This document shows, piece by piece, positions 15,318-24,089 of a stretch of DNA of 43,615 nucleotides. The DNA is from JBCCQH01 sp039024435 (GTDB taxonomy: Bacteria; Bacteroidota; Bacteroidia; J057; JADKCL01), in NCBI GenBank assembly GCA_039024435.1, contig JBCCQH010000064.1, positions 1 through 43,615 of the forward strand, written 5' to 3'. The notes below the pieces were generated by a model. That model made no database searches and had not been told where the DNA came from. It worked only from the letters and a program-made list of their open reading frames with translations. Numbering within the stretch: position 1 is the first letter of the stretch; each line of letters begins with the position of its first letter. Made by a program: the position numbers and the translations under genes.

Positions 15318-17120
15318 CTATTGCTTGATCACCCGCCGGGTAAGCAGCCCCAGGTCGGTCGCAACCCGCAGCAGGTAGCTACCCGCCGCAAGCTCCCCGA
15401 GGGCCAGCGTTAGCTTTTGTTCCCCCGCGGGCAGAATGCCCCGGTAGAGTTCCTTGACCGTGCGCCCCTGTACGTCAAGCAAGGCAATCTCGGCGCTGGT
15501 CTCCGCGCTCAAGGCCAGTCCAAGCTGCAATTGATCAGAAGCCGGGTTGGGGGAGAGCCGGGTCAGGGAAATATCTTGCGTCAGGGGACTTACCTCGGTG
15601 AATCCCACCGGCATCGAGGTGCATTTGGTGGTTTTGGCGATGTACAGCTTGGGCCCTTGATTGTTGCGGCCATCGCTCCAGGCCGACCAGGTTGTGCATC
15701 CACTGCGCACCGAGGTGTAATAGTCACCGTAAAACGTAGTGAATTGTGCTCCACTGAAGTCGCTTTCTGCCGCGGACAATTGCGTCACCGGATCCCAGGT
15801 GACTCCTTCATCAAACGACTCCACGGTGTAGTAATGGCCGCGGTCATTTGCATTGAGGTCAAACCAGCTCATCGTGACCACCCCTTTGTCGTTCGTGGCG
15901 ACCGAAGGCATGAGCACCTGCACGTTTTGGTTGCGCAGAGAAGCGATATTGAACGGCGTACTCCAGTTCAGGCCGCCATCGGTGGAGCGGGAGAAATAGC
16001 CTTCTACCGAACTGCCAGCGACCGTTCCGAACACGATGTAAATGTTGTTGCTTACCGGGTCGATGGCCATGTTGGGGTTGGCATTTTCTCGGGGATGTAC
16101 GTTCCAGGTAAACAGGGGACGGGGGTAATTGACATTGGCGACGGTAGTCGGGGTGGACCAGGTGGCGCCACCATCGGTGGAAAAGGTGTGCTGGACCGCA
16201 CTGGCCCCGCCGTTGGCGGTGGTGCCGTAGCTCAGATGGACCCTGCCGTTGCCGTCAACCGCAATGTTGCTGAACTGGACTTCGGCGCCGGGCGTCGCTT
16301 GCACGTGTACGCTGTCCCACTTCAGCGTGCCCGGGCGCATCACCCGCACGCAAATACCTTCACCGCTGAAGCTGGAATTGGGGCTGGGAATGAAGAGATA
16401 GGCCGCGTAGAGATTGCCGTCAAAGTTGCCCCCGGTGCGGTCCACCGCAAACCATTGCCGGTCAAACACACCGTCGCCCCGGGGGCCGATGCTCGTTCCC
16501 AGGAAGCCCAGGGATCCCTGCCCGATGTGCCGGTCCGCACTGTCCGCTGCCATATTCCAGGTTTGCCCTTTGTCATCGGACCAGGCCCAGAGCATGTCGA
16601 GAGGATTTTCAAGCTGACTCGCCGGGTCGGACGCCAGGTACAGCCAGGAAAAATACAGCCGGCCATTTGCATCGTAGGCAAATACGGGATCGCCCCCGCC
16701 GCCGATGGACCAGGCGGGATTCATCGTGGCAAAGGTGTCGGCCGCGCTGAAATTGCTGAGGTTCCAGGTGGTGCCGCCATCCAGCGTGTAGTAGATCGGG
16801 AAGTCCAGGGCCGTTGCCCCACCAAAGTCCATGAAGCTCACCACGACATTGTCGGAATCGTTGGGGTTGACCATGATGAACGGCTCCCCTTCATCGGAAA
16901 CGGTGTTCCCAGTCAACTTATATTCGCCGGTTCCGCTGATTTTATCCGCCGGACGGTCTTCGCCACGGGCATCGACATTTTGCTGGGGGCGCCATTTTTC
17001 CTGCCAAAGTTCACGCAGGTATTCGCGCTGGCCTTCGGTCAATTGCTGGGCCTTGATGAGCGGTGCGCCGAGGCCGAATACGAGCGCACTGAGGACGGTG
17101 AGTAGCAGTTTGGAATGCAT
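15318..17120 (-). CDS. Secreted BNR/Asp-box (sialidase-like) protein with T9SS domain
   Basis: A 600-residue exported protein with a signal peptide (1-24, IKAQ). It has at least five Asp-box motifs of the form S/T-x-D-x-G-x-T-W (TLDGGTTWNLS, SDDKGQTWNM, STDGGATWST, STDGGLNWST, SFDEGVTWDP), which mark a sialidase-type beta-propeller. The last 80 residues (LSPNPASDQLQL, ending TRRVIKQ) are a T9SS type A sorting domain. Asp-boxes alone do not prove glycosidase activity, and catalytic residues of true sialidases were not identified. It is the last gene of a leftward run beginning at the sugar dehydrogenase gene. Confidence 0.85.
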   Translation of the reverse strand: MHSKLLLTVLSALVFGLGAPLIKAQQLTEGQREYLRELWQEKWRPQQNVDARGEDRPADKISGTGEYKLTGNTVSDEGEPFIMVNPNDSDNVVVSFMDFGGATALDFPIYYTLDGGTTWNLSNFSAADTFATMNPAWSIGGGGDPVFAYDANGRLYFSWLYLASDPASQLENPLDMLWAWSDDKGQTWNMAADSADRHIGQGSLGFLGTSIGPRGDGVFDRQWFAVDRTGGNFDGNLYAAYLFIPSPNSSFSGEGICVRVMRPGTLKWDSVHVQATPGAEVQFSNIAVDGNGRVHLSYGTTANGGASAVQHTFSTDGGATWSTPTTVANVNYPRPLFTWNVHPRENANPNMAIDPVSNNIYIVFGTVAGSSVEGYFSRSTDGGLNWSTPFNIASLRNQNVQVLMPSVATNDKGVVTMSWFDLNANDRGHYYTVESFDEGVTWDPVTQLSAAESDFSGAQFTTFYGDYYTSVRSGCTTWSAWSDGRNNQGPKLYIAKTTKCTSMPVGFTEVSPLTQDISLTRLSPNPASDQLQLGLALSAETSAEIALLDVQGRTVKELYRGILPAGEQKLTLALGELAAGSYLLRVATDLGLLTRRVIKQ

Positions 17121-17183
17121 AGAGGGCGTAATTCAATTAAGCGAGGAATGGTTAAATCTTCAGGGTCGGGGCCGGAGGCGGGC

Positions 17184-17837
17184 TTATTCCCACACGTCGC
17201 TGGCACCATCGTCGCCATCTTTGGGCGCGTTGGGGTCTTTTTTGAGATCGTCGATTTGGCGCTGGCGGCGGGACTTCTTCTTGCCTTTTTTGCGGCGGGA
17301 CTTGACCTTGATGCCCGGAGTCACGCGGGACTCGGTCATCGATTTGTAGGCCTTGGTTTTCTTTACGAGCAGGAGGGCATCATTGCCCCCGGGCTGGATG
17401 TAAAAGTCCTTTCCACCGTACTCAATCGCGCCCTGGCGGTTGATCCAATCGTCCGCATCAATTTGGAAGCTCTCGTAAGCATTGCGTTTGAACCGGAGCA
17501 ATTTCTCGTCGCCGCGTTCAAATCGGAGGAATAACTTTCCGTTGTCGTAGCCTTCTATGATGCATGGGGTGTAGCGCGGAATTTTGATTTCTTGGGTGCG
17601 GCGACCATCAACTTCCCGGATGACCCCGGAATCGACGGTAAACTCACTGCTGTCAACTTTGCGCCGGAGAATGACTTCTTTGTCGTTGTAAAATTGGATT
17701 TTACTCATGTCGACGTTCTGTTCGGCGAGGCGGACGCGGGCTCCTTCGGTAAATATGACCCGCGGAGCGCAGGAACTGAAGAAGATCACGGTGAACAGGA
17801 CCGAGATGCGGAGGAGGTTGAGTTGAAATCGATTCAT
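17184..17837 (-). CDS. Basic-tailed lipoprotein of unknown function
   Basis: A 217-residue lipoprotein starting MNRFQLNLLRISVLF with a lipobox at FFSSC. The middle is rich in beta-strand-like segments (VILRRKVDSSEF, CIIEGYDNGKLFLRFERG). Residues about 170-195 form a very basic stretch (KVKSRRKKGKKKSRRQRQ), followed by an acidic end. The start at 17837 is supported by a near-perfect promoter just upstream; a longer frame to 17972 reads through that promoter. No family was recognised. Confidence 0.75.
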   Translation of the reverse strand: MNRFQLNLLRISVLFTVIFFSSCAPRVIFTEGARVRLAEQNVDMSKIQFYNDKEVILRRKVDSSEFTVDSGVIREVDGRRTQEIKIPRYTPCIIEGYDNGKLFLRFERGDEKLLRFKRNAYESFQIDADDWINRQGAIEYGGKDFYIQPGGNDALLLVKKTKAYKSMTESRVTPGIKVKSRRKKGKKKSRRQRQIDDLKKDPNAPKDGDDGASDVWE

Positions 17838-17860
17838 TTCCGAAGTAACGTTGAGATGCG

Positions 17861-17892
17861 CAAAGATAAATATCGCACTAGGTTTTTTCAAA
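17861..17892 (-). promoter_or_regulatory. Bacteroidota housekeeping promoter
   Basis: On the minus strand TTTG, 20 bases, then TATCTTTG: an exact match to TTTG-N20-TAnnTTTG. The predicted start near 17854 gives a leader of about 17 bases to the lipoprotein ATG at 17837. Confidence 0.75.
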
Positions 17893-17910
17893 TCACACCC
17901 TTGTCCGAAT

Positions 17911-19053
17911 TTATCTCTCCAAAACCGCCGGCTGCCGCCAAGTCGGCATGATGGTGCCGGCTCGGGGACCATCCGTTAAAACATATTGTCCCATGATGTC
18001 GGCGGTCAAGCAGGAATGTACCGGCAGTATCGCCAGGGGATCCCCAACGGCAATCGCGGCGAGTTGTTCCGGAGTCGTTCGGATCACCGCGTGCTCCTGG
18101 CTCAACGCACGCACCCAGGTATCGCCCATGACCGGTCCCCACCCCGCGGCGGTGAGCCGGGCTACCCGCCCGAAGAAACGACCGGTTTGCTCGGCAGTGA
18201 GGGCATCTTTGGACAGATATACCGCCCCGCCGTGGACGACAAACTCGTTGCGTCTGGGATACCGACCGATGACCGGCACCTTCAGCGCCACCGCAATGTC
18301 ATCGTTCGTACAGGCCCCAATCTGGGCTTGCATCAGATCGTAAAAGATAAAGTTGCCGGGGCGGATCTCCGTGATTCCGGGAAAGGAGTCGGCCAGCGAA
18401 CAGGTCGGTGTGTCTCCGGTAGAAACCGCCCGTACCGGAATTTCGGCGGTGGTGAGCGTATTTTTTGCTTCCGCCAGTGCTTCCATTGAGCTCTGATGGA
18501 CCGCCCGGATCGCCTCCGCGCCGCGCGCGGCGTAGGCATGCCCGGCGTGGGCCAGCAGTCCCGCAAAATGCAGGTTCGGACTGAATTCAATTTTCCGGGC
18601 CAGCTCCCGGAGGTGCAGCGCATTGTCCCAGCGTACGCCGGTCCGGCCGTCGCCCACATCGACTTCCAGCCAAACCCGTAGATCATCCCCGACCGCCGAT
18701 TCCAGACCGGCAATCGCATCCGCGTGGTCAACCAGAACGTGAAACCGAATTTTGCGGGACAATTCGGCGATGGCGGCGGTTGCCCGGAGATCCACCGGGA
18801 TCGCGACCAGGATGTCGTCCCAGCCGGCAGCGGCAAAATATTGCGCCATTGGGACCGAACTGACTGTGATTCGATCTACCCCCGCCGCGCGGTACCACTC
18901 GCCGATGGGGGCGCTTTGGTGGGTTTTGAAATGAGGCCGGAAGTCCACACCCACTCGGCGGGCTTTGGCGGCCATGCGGGTGAGGTTGCGGCGGGCAACC
19001 GCTTCCCGCAACAACAATTGCGGACCAAAATCTCCCGGCGCCTTACTCGGCAT
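17911..19053 (-). CDS. D-threonine aldolase / D-serine dehydratase-like PLP enzyme
   Basis: A 380-residue fold-type III PLP enzyme (alanine racemase-like N-domain with a metal-binding C-domain). PLP Lys43 lies in RPHFKTHQS, and STGDTPTCS and IRPGNFIFYDLMQ are family blocks. His346 and Cys348 (HSCLTADIM) form the expected metal site near the C-terminus. The family acts on D-threonine, D-serine or 3-hydroxy-D-aspartate; the exact substrate cannot be told. The start at 19053 overlaps the end of the upstream lipoprotein gene by 11 bases, suggesting coupling. Confidence 0.9.
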   Translation of the reverse strand: MPSKAPGDFGPQLLLREAVARRNLTRMAAKARRVGVDFRPHFKTHQSAPIGEWYRAAGVDRITVSSVPMAQYFAAAGWDDILVAIPVDLRATAAIAELSRKIRFHVLVDHADAIAGLESAVGDDLRVWLEVDVGDGRTGVRWDNALHLRELARKIEFSPNLHFAGLLAHAGHAYAARGAEAIRAVHQSSMEALAEAKNTLTTAEIPVRAVSTGDTPTCSLADSFPGITEIRPGNFIFYDLMQAQIGACTNDDIAVALKVPVIGRYPRRNEFVVHGGAVYLSKDALTAEQTGRFFGRVARLTAAGWGPVMGDTWVRALSQEHAVIRTTPEQLAAIAVGDPLAILPVHSCLTADIMGQYVLTDGPRAGTIMPTWRQPAVLER

Positions 19054-19417
19054 TGGCGTTGCCGGTTGGGGCACGGGACGAAACGATGCGCACGGTATGC
19101 CCGCCATCCAGGAAAGCTTTCAGATACAGGGAGTCCCCATTGAACTGGCACTCGTAGCGGGTTTCACCGCCGTTTGCCCCTTGCACCAGCAGGGACTTTT
19201 TGTCCGGTTCCAGCCGCCAGGTGCCTTTCTCTTCCATGCCGCCCAGGCGCACCAAGGCAATTTTGTCATCCTGAAAGTGGAGCCAATCGCCCGGAGCGGA
19301 CATTTCCCGTCCATCCCCGATAACCGAGTGGACATTCCATTTGCCATTGATCTCGGGAGATGCGCCCCCGCATCCGAACAGCACAAATAGCAGCAGGAGC
19401 CAAGTGAAGTGTTTCAT
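19043..19417 (-). CDS. Small lipocalin-like lipoprotein
   Basis: A 124-residue lipoprotein with a lipobox (FVLFGCGG). The mature part (INGKWNVHSV, DWLHFQDDKIALVR, KGTWRLEPDKKSLLV, TRYECQFNGDSLYLKA) resembles the short lipocalin-like domains common in Bacteroidota, where GxW marks the first strand. It lies nine bases after the sugar dehydrogenase gene and overlaps the next gene. Its ligand is unknown. Confidence 0.75.
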   Translation of the reverse strand: MKHFTWLLLLFVLFGCGGASPEINGKWNVHSVIGDGREMSAPGDWLHFQDDKIALVRLGGMEEKGTWRLEPDKKSLLVQGANGGETRYECQFNGDSLYLKAFLDGGHTVRIVSSRAPTGNANAE

Positions 19418-19426
19418 AACCAGAAT

Positions 19427-21313
19427 TTATTTCCGAACCACGAATTTTTGCACCCCTTCACCGACCGAGGAGCGGATGTGCAAGAAGTACAGGCCATCCG
19501 CGACGTCACCCAATTCAAATCCCAGTTTTTGGGCTCCCGCCGACAAGTCCCGGTTTTGGTCCAGCACCCGCACGCCCTGGGCATTCATCACCTCGAAGTG
19601 GAGCTGATCCGGATGGTCGAGCACAAATTCCACGAGAAAATTGTCGCGGGTCGGATTCGGATAGAATTGATAGCCGGCAAACAGCGTGGCGGCGGGCACC
19701 CCGGTACAGGCATCCACCCGCACCAGCAGCGTGTCGTAACCGGTACAGTTGGTGCTGCCATCGGTGTAGGCGTAGACAATGGGGTGGAGTCCCGCGCCGG
19801 CTTGGGCCGGATCAAAGGTGCTTCCCGTCACTCCGGGACCGGAGTAGGTACCGCCGGTGGGCGAACCGGAAATCGTGACGGCAGTGGCATTGGCGCAGTA
19901 AACGGTATCGAGGCCGCTGATCTGCACCGTAGGCGCAGGAATCAGGGTAAGGCTGATCGCGGACGAAGTATCGGCGCAACTGCCGTTGCTCACGACCACC
20001 CGGTAGCTTCCCGATGCCGCCGCAAAATAATCGGCGGAAGTCGCGCCGGGGATATCGCTGCCATTGAGTTGCCATTGGTAGTCCAGGGTGGGATCAGCGT
20101 AAGCCCGGAGTGGTTCGCTGGAACACTGGGACAAAGTGGCGGGGGCATCGACGTAGGCCACCGGGGTGCAGGTTGTGTCCGACATTTTCAGGATTGTGCC
20201 GTTGGAGATGCCCAGCAGGTACATTTGCCCGTAGACATCTTCCCCGAAGGAAGCGTAATTGAAGTTGGTGAGATTGTCGAATTGGGTGGTGGTCCAGCCA
20301 CCATTGCCATCGGGTTCGGTGTACCAGACTCGCCCGGAGCAGTAATCGCAGAAGATATACAGTCCCCACAGATTGCCGTAGCGGGGACCACGGTAGACGT
20401 AACCGCCGGTCACCGAGCAACCGAGGCTATTGTTGTCGTAGTCAAAAACGGGGAAATCGTAGGTGCCCATCGCGTTGCAGCCGCTGGTGTTAAAGGCGCT
20501 GTTGCCTTCGTAACAGCGCCAGCCAAAGTTGGGAACGCTAGAAGCATTTCCGGCCCAATAATCGATCTCTTCACGGGTGTTTTGGCCCACATCGCCGATC
20601 CAGAGGTCGCCGTTTATCCGGTCAAAACTAAAGCGCCAGGGATTGCGCAGTCCAAAACCCCAAACTTCATCCGGAATCTGGGAATTCAGCAAGTAGGGAT
20701 TGTCCGGGGGAATGGAGTAGGGAGAGCCCCCGTTAACGTCGATCCGGAGCATTTTCCCGAGGAGGGTATTGTCCGATTGGCCAGCATTGATGGGATCGCC
20801 CCCACTGCCGCCGTCTCCCATGCCGATATACAGGTAGCCATCCGCGCCGAACTTGATGCAGCCACCATTGTGGTTGCTGAAGGGCTGGGAAATGGTCATG
20901 AGGATCACTTCGCTGGTGGCATCGGCCACGTCGGGATCGGTGGACGAGACCGAATACCGCGCGATGATCGTGGAGCCACCATTGTTGGTGTAGTTGACGA
21001 AAAAATAGCCATTTTCCTGATAATTGGGGTGAAAGGCCAGGCCCAAAAGGCCCCGTTCACCGGCGATATCGTTGACAATATTCCGAATATCCAGGAACGG
21101 GGTGCCATTGCGGTTGCCCTGCTGGTCAACCACGAAAATGATTCCGCGCTTTTCGACGACAAAGATCCGTTCGTCGCCCGCATGGGTCAGGTCCAGCGGT
21201 TCATCGTAACCAGATGACCACGTGGTAAAACTAACATCTTGCGGCTGTGCAAATAGGAGGGGAGTCTGGCAAGTAAATAGCAAGGCAATTACGCCGTAGT
21301 AAAGGATTCTCAT
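19427..21313 (-). CDS. Secreted PQQ-type sugar dehydrogenase with T9SS domain
   Basis: A 628-residue exported protein with a signal peptide (LLFAQ). Residues about 25-365 are the glucose/sorbosone dehydrogenase propeller of the soluble aldose dehydrogenase family: ERGLLGLAFHPNY, FSNHNGGCIKFGADGYLYIGMGDGG, LGKMLRIDVNGG, PDEVWGFGLRNPWRFSFD and DVGQNTREEID. An Ig-like/PKD-type region with paired Cys follows. The last 80 residues (YPNPTRDNFLVEF, ending QKFVVRK) are a T9SS sorting domain. Members usually oxidise sugars with PQQ and Ca2+. The start at 21313 is chosen for its signal peptide and for the promoter just upstream. Confidence 0.92.
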   Translation of the reverse strand: MRILYYGVIALLFTCQTPLLFAQPQDVSFTTWSSGYDEPLDLTHAGDERIFVVEKRGIIFVVDQQGNRNGTPFLDIRNIVNDIAGERGLLGLAFHPNYQENGYFFVNYTNNGGSTIIARYSVSSTDPDVADATSEVILMTISQPFSNHNGGCIKFGADGYLYIGMGDGGSGGDPINAGQSDNTLLGKMLRIDVNGGSPYSIPPDNPYLLNSQIPDEVWGFGLRNPWRFSFDRINGDLWIGDVGQNTREEIDYWAGNASSVPNFGWRCYEGNSAFNTSGCNAMGTYDFPVFDYDNNSLGCSVTGGYVYRGPRYGNLWGLYIFCDYCSGRVWYTEPDGNGGWTTTQFDNLTNFNYASFGEDVYGQMYLLGISNGTILKMSDTTCTPVAYVDAPATLSQCSSEPLRAYADPTLDYQWQLNGSDIPGATSADYFAAASGSYRVVVSNGSCADTSSAISLTLIPAPTVQISGLDTVYCANATAVTISGSPTGGTYSGPGVTGSTFDPAQAGAGLHPIVYAYTDGSTNCTGYDTLLVRVDACTGVPAATLFAGYQFYPNPTRDNFLVEFVLDHPDQLHFEVMNAQGVRVLDQNRDLSAGAQKLGFELGDVADGLYFLHIRSSVGEGVQKFVVRK

Positions 21314-21343
21314 AGCAATGCGTGTTGCAATATTGACTGCGAT

Positions 21344-21375
21344 TAAAAATAGTGATTTGCCTGAGGGGAAGCAAA
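21344..21375 (-). promoter_or_regulatory. Promoter of the sugar dehydrogenase run
   Basis: On the minus strand TTTG, 20 bases, then TATTTTTA, one mismatch from TAnnTTTG. It predicts a start near 21337, about 24 bases before the ATG at 21313. Confidence 0.6.
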
Positions 21376-21474
21376 TCGGGAATCGAGGCAAACCTTACTG
21401 GCTCGCCTCGGGGCAAAATCGCGCAATTCACCCAAAAACTGCGAGAAATCGCGGTAATTTCTTTAATTTACCGC

Positions 21475-21894
21475 ATGAGCATCCGGCCATTCCACGTTGC
21501 GTTTCCGGTCAAGGATCTGGACGCTACCCGCAATTTTTACGTCAATCTGCTCGGTTGTAAAATTGGTCGCAGTGCCGCGACCTGGATTGATTTTGACCTC
21601 TACGGCCACCAATTGAGTGCGCACGTTGCTTCCGATGAATTTGCCGAAGCCGAAGTCAATGCGGTCGACGGCAAAAATGTTCCGGTGCGGCATTGGGGGG
21701 TAATTTTGGACATGGGGGAGTGGGAATCCCTGGCGGAGCGGCTACAGCAAGAAAACATCGATTTCATCATCGCGCCTTACACCCGATTCAAGGGCCAAGT
21801 AGGGGAGCAGGCGACGATGTTTTTCCTTGATCCCAGCGGCCATGCATTGGAGTTCAAAGCCTTTCGGGAGGATGCGGACATTTTTCGCCACTGA
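21475..21894 (+). CDS. VOC-superfamily (glyoxalase-like) protein
   Basis: A 139-residue protein with two vicinal-oxygen-chelate modules: FHVAFPVKDLDATRNFYVNLLGC at the start and FFLDPSGHALEFKAF near the end. The metal-ligand positions His7 and Glu (LEFK) are kept. Members include glyoxalases, dioxygenases and resistance proteins; the substrate cannot be told. The ATG at 21475 matches the family start, and the longer frame upstream does not. Confidence 0.88.
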   Translation: MSIRPFHVAFPVKDLDATRNFYVNLLGCKIGRSAATWIDFDLYGHQLSAHVASDEFAEAEVNAVDGKNVPVRHWGVILDMGEWESLAERLQQENIDFIIAPYTRFKGQVGEQATMFFLDPSGHALEFKAFREDADIFRH

Positions 21895-21948
21895 TGATGA
21901 TTTTTGATGGGGGCGGTTGGGACTTCCAATTTTCAATGGAGGAATTTC

Positions 21949-21968
21949 CAGTTGCTACGCAGCAACTG
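21949..21968. repeat. Perfect 8-bp hairpin
   Basis: CAGTTGCT, loop ACGC, AGCAACTG. No T-run follows on either strand, so a terminator is unlikely. It lies in the same spacer as the dispersed repeat and may be part of a larger element. Confidence 0.5.
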
Positions 21969-22044
21969 TGAGCCATGTTTTGCAATTTATTGGAAATCAA
22001 TCCTGCGCGCCGATGAAAACAGTGGATTTTGGGGCCAATTGAGT

Positions 22045-22091
22045 CATCGTAGGTTGCGCGTCCGGAACGCGCTCATTGAAAATCGGAAATC
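22045..22091 (-). repeat. Dispersed hairpin repeat, copy 1
   Basis: Read on the minus strand, this 47-base unit aligns without gaps to 27275-27321, with about three quarters of positions identical. The core (22056-22072) is a GCGCGT...ACGCGC hairpin flanked by AATTTCCAAT-like sequence. One stem difference between the copies is kept as a G-U pair. Confidence 0.6.
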
Positions 22092-22429
22092 AGACGATTG
22101 GAAATTCTCTTCTCAGAAGCGGTTTAAGATTGGTTTGTGAAATTTGCTCGTGCAGATTTTTTTGTCCTTCGAAGCTCATTTTGGAGTCCATAGCCTGAGC
22201 TAGGGGCGAGAAAATAGCGGAAGAGGGGCGGAAAAAGATGCCATAGCAAAATCGCAGAATTAAATTTAAACTGCCGCTCAATTGAAAATTATCTTTTGGC
22301 CCGTTTTTTGCGAACAATTGTGGTCGACACTGCGGTCGCAGGCGATACGTTGTGTATAATTTTCGGCGGATTGCTGTGGGGTTGCGGTTCTGTTGTTTAA
22401 ATTAGTCCCCAAGAAACAGGTAAACAGAT

Positions 22430-23182
22430 ATGAAAAAACTGCTCACTTTCTTTTGCCTCATGGCGATCATTTCGGTGGCCGGAGCGCAGTCCGTTGAAGA
22501 ATTGATGGCTTCTGCCCAACGTCTCCGCAACAACAACAATGAAGGATTGGCCTTGACGAAATACAACAAGGTGCTGGAACAAGATCCCGATCATTATGAA
22601 GCGCTTCACAGTGCAAGCTTCCTGTACAGTCGCCTCGGACACCGGCTTTCCGAAAAGGACAAAAAATCGGTCTATTTCCGAAAGGCAAAAGACCTGGCTG
22701 CCCGCGCCAAAAAAGCCAACCCGACCGACGCTGAAGGCTATTTTGTCATGTCGGTAGCGATGGGCCGGATCGCCCTGATTGCCGGATCAAAAGAGCGCGT
22801 CGCCGCTTCTGCCGATATCAAGGAGAATGCCGAGACCGCCATTCGCTACAAAGGCGATCACGCCGGTGCCTGGCACATTCTCGGTCGCTGGAACGTCAAA
22901 GTCGCCAACCTGAGCTTTGCCGAGCGGGCTGCTGCCAATGTCCTTTTCGGGGGGCTTCCCGAAGGCGCCTCGAACGAAAACGCGATCAATTGCTACCAAA
23001 ACGCCCTCAAATACAATCCGGGCTACGTTTTGTACATGTACGATCTTGCCGGCGCTTACGTCTACAACAAGCAAAAGGACAAAGCCCGCGCCATGCTCAA
23101 AAAGGTAATCGCTGCTCCTCCCAAGTCGGTGGACGATCCTGCCATCAAAGAAGAGGCGGCAATGATGCTGGAAAGCCTCTAG
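22430..23182 (+). CDS. Exported TPR protein resembling RMDN-type regulators
   Basis: A 250-residue protein with a signal peptide (ISVAGAQ). It has TPR-like helices: EGLALTKYNKVLEQDPDHYEALHSA, AKDLAARAKKANPTDAEGYFVMSVAMGR, HAGAWHILGRWNVKVANL, and AINCYQNALKYNPGYVLYMYDLAGAYV. The GAWHILGRW block and spacing resemble the regulator-of-microtubule-dynamics (RMDN) family, which has bacterial members of unknown role. It is probably periplasmic and binds a partner protein. A strong terminator follows. Confidence 0.82.
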   Translation: MKKLLTFFCLMAIISVAGAQSVEELMASAQRLRNNNNEGLALTKYNKVLEQDPDHYEALHSASFLYSRLGHRLSEKDKKSVYFRKAKDLAARAKKANPTDAEGYFVMSVAMGRIALIAGSKERVAASADIKENAETAIRYKGDHAGAWHILGRWNVKVANLSFAERAAANVLFGGLPEGASNENAINCYQNALKYNPGYVLYMYDLAGAYVYNKQKDKARAMLKKVIAAPPKSVDDPAIKEEAAMMLESL

Positions 23183-23222
23183 CTGCTGGTCCCCAAGGAC
23201 ATTAACGAATAATATTGCTCAG

Positions 23223-23256
23223 AATGGTTGATCTTAGGATCGACCATTTTATTTTT
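23223..23256 (+). terminator. Terminator of the TPR gene
   Basis: AATGGTTGATC, loop TTAG, GATCGACCATT: 11 bp with one G-U pair, then TTATTTTT. The T-run doubles as the -7 element of the next promoter. Confidence 0.8.
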
Positions 23257-23257
23257 G
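23228..23257 (+). promoter_or_regulatory. Promoter of the DUF481 gene inside the preceding terminator
   Basis: TTG (23228-23230), 19 bases, then TATTTTTG (23250-23257), a full match to the -7 consensus. It predicts a start near 23264 and a leader of about 23 bases to the ATG at 23287. Confidence 0.5.
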
Positions 23258-23286
23258 CGCTCGACGGATCATTTTATTTTGCTACC

Positions 23287-24039
23287 ATGCGCAGAACTGC
23301 AATACTGATTGCCCTCAGCTTGTGCTTTTTTGTGAGCCAAGCCCAGGTCATCGACACCGAAACCAAACGCACAAAACGGGAAGGGGAGGGCTGGACGGGA
23401 CAGATCGATCTCGGATTTACTTTTGTCCGCAACACCAACGATATCCGGACGCTCACCGGCGCCAGTGACATCAATTGGACCCGGTCCCGCAATACCTTGC
23501 TGCTGCTGAACCAGTACCGCCGGATGCAAGTCAACGGCGACAACATACAAAATCAAGCCTTTCAACACGTGCGCTTCAACCATCAATTGCGCCGCTACCT
23601 CATTCCCGAAGCCTTTGTCCAGGCGCAGTACGATCAGTTGTGGCTCATCGATTTGCGGGTGCTGGCCGGTGCCGGCCCCCGGTTTGCCATTTTAGAAAAG
23701 GACTCCGCCAATATCCATTTTGGTGTCTTGATGATGTACGAATACGAAAACATCACCGGGGGGCAAGAGCGCAACCGCGATGTGCGGGTCAGTACGTATC
23801 TGAGTGGCAATGTTATTGTCAATGAGCACTTTGCCGCCAATCACATCACTTATTACCAGCCGCGCATCGACGACTGGTCCGATTTCCGAATCTCCTCGTC
23901 CACCAATCTGAGGTTTACGATCATCAAGGACCGACTCGCGTTTAAAACCGGCCTGGATTTCCGCTACGACAGCCGCCCTCCGGAAGACTTGATTACGACT
24001 TTCCTCACTTGGACCAATGGATTGAGCCTGGGCTTTTGA
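23287..24039 (+). CDS. DUF481-type outer-membrane beta-barrel protein
   Basis: A 250-residue protein with a signal peptide (FFVSQAQ) followed by alternating amphipathic strands ending in the aromatic residue Phe (TNGLSLGF), the usual outer-membrane barrel end. Blocks such as GWTGQIDLGFTFVRNTNDI, RYLIPEAFVQAQYDQ, RVLAGAGPRF and RLAFKTGLDFRYDSRPP match the DUF481 family. The start at 23287 places a signal peptide at the N-terminus. Function is unknown. Confidence 0.85.
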   Translation: MRRTAILIALSLCFFVSQAQVIDTETKRTKREGEGWTGQIDLGFTFVRNTNDIRTLTGASDINWTRSRNTLLLLNQYRRMQVNGDNIQNQAFQHVRFNHQLRRYLIPEAFVQAQYDQLWLIDLRVLAGAGPRFAILEKDSANIHFGVLMMYEYENITGGQERNRDVRVSTYLSGNVIVNEHFAANHITYYQPRIDDWSDFRISSSTNLRFTIIKDRLAFKTGLDFRYDSRPPEDLITTFLTWTNGLSLGF

Positions 24040-24089
24040 GCCCCCAAATATCGGGGTTAACAACTGGTTTTCAATAGCATAATCACCAA

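Larger units (their letters stand above)
21895..22429. other. 535-base spacer with repeat copy and hairpins
   Basis: No convincing gene is present. It holds a perfect hairpin (21949-21968) and one copy of the dispersed repeat (22045-22091). The right half has AT-rich blocks, including TGTATAATTTTC about 75 bases before the TPR gene, a possible but weak promoter. A 75-codon leftward frame at 22090-22317 has no start signal or domain. Confidence 0.6.

Noticed and set aside
22090..22317. 75-codon leftward frame in the repeat-bearing spacer
   Set aside because: No domain, no ribosome-binding or promoter signal, and it overlaps the dispersed repeat.
24041..24057. CCCC/GGGG hairpin between the convergent DUF481 and deiminase genes
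   Set aside because: The stem is only four pairs with no proper T-run, too weak to call a terminator.
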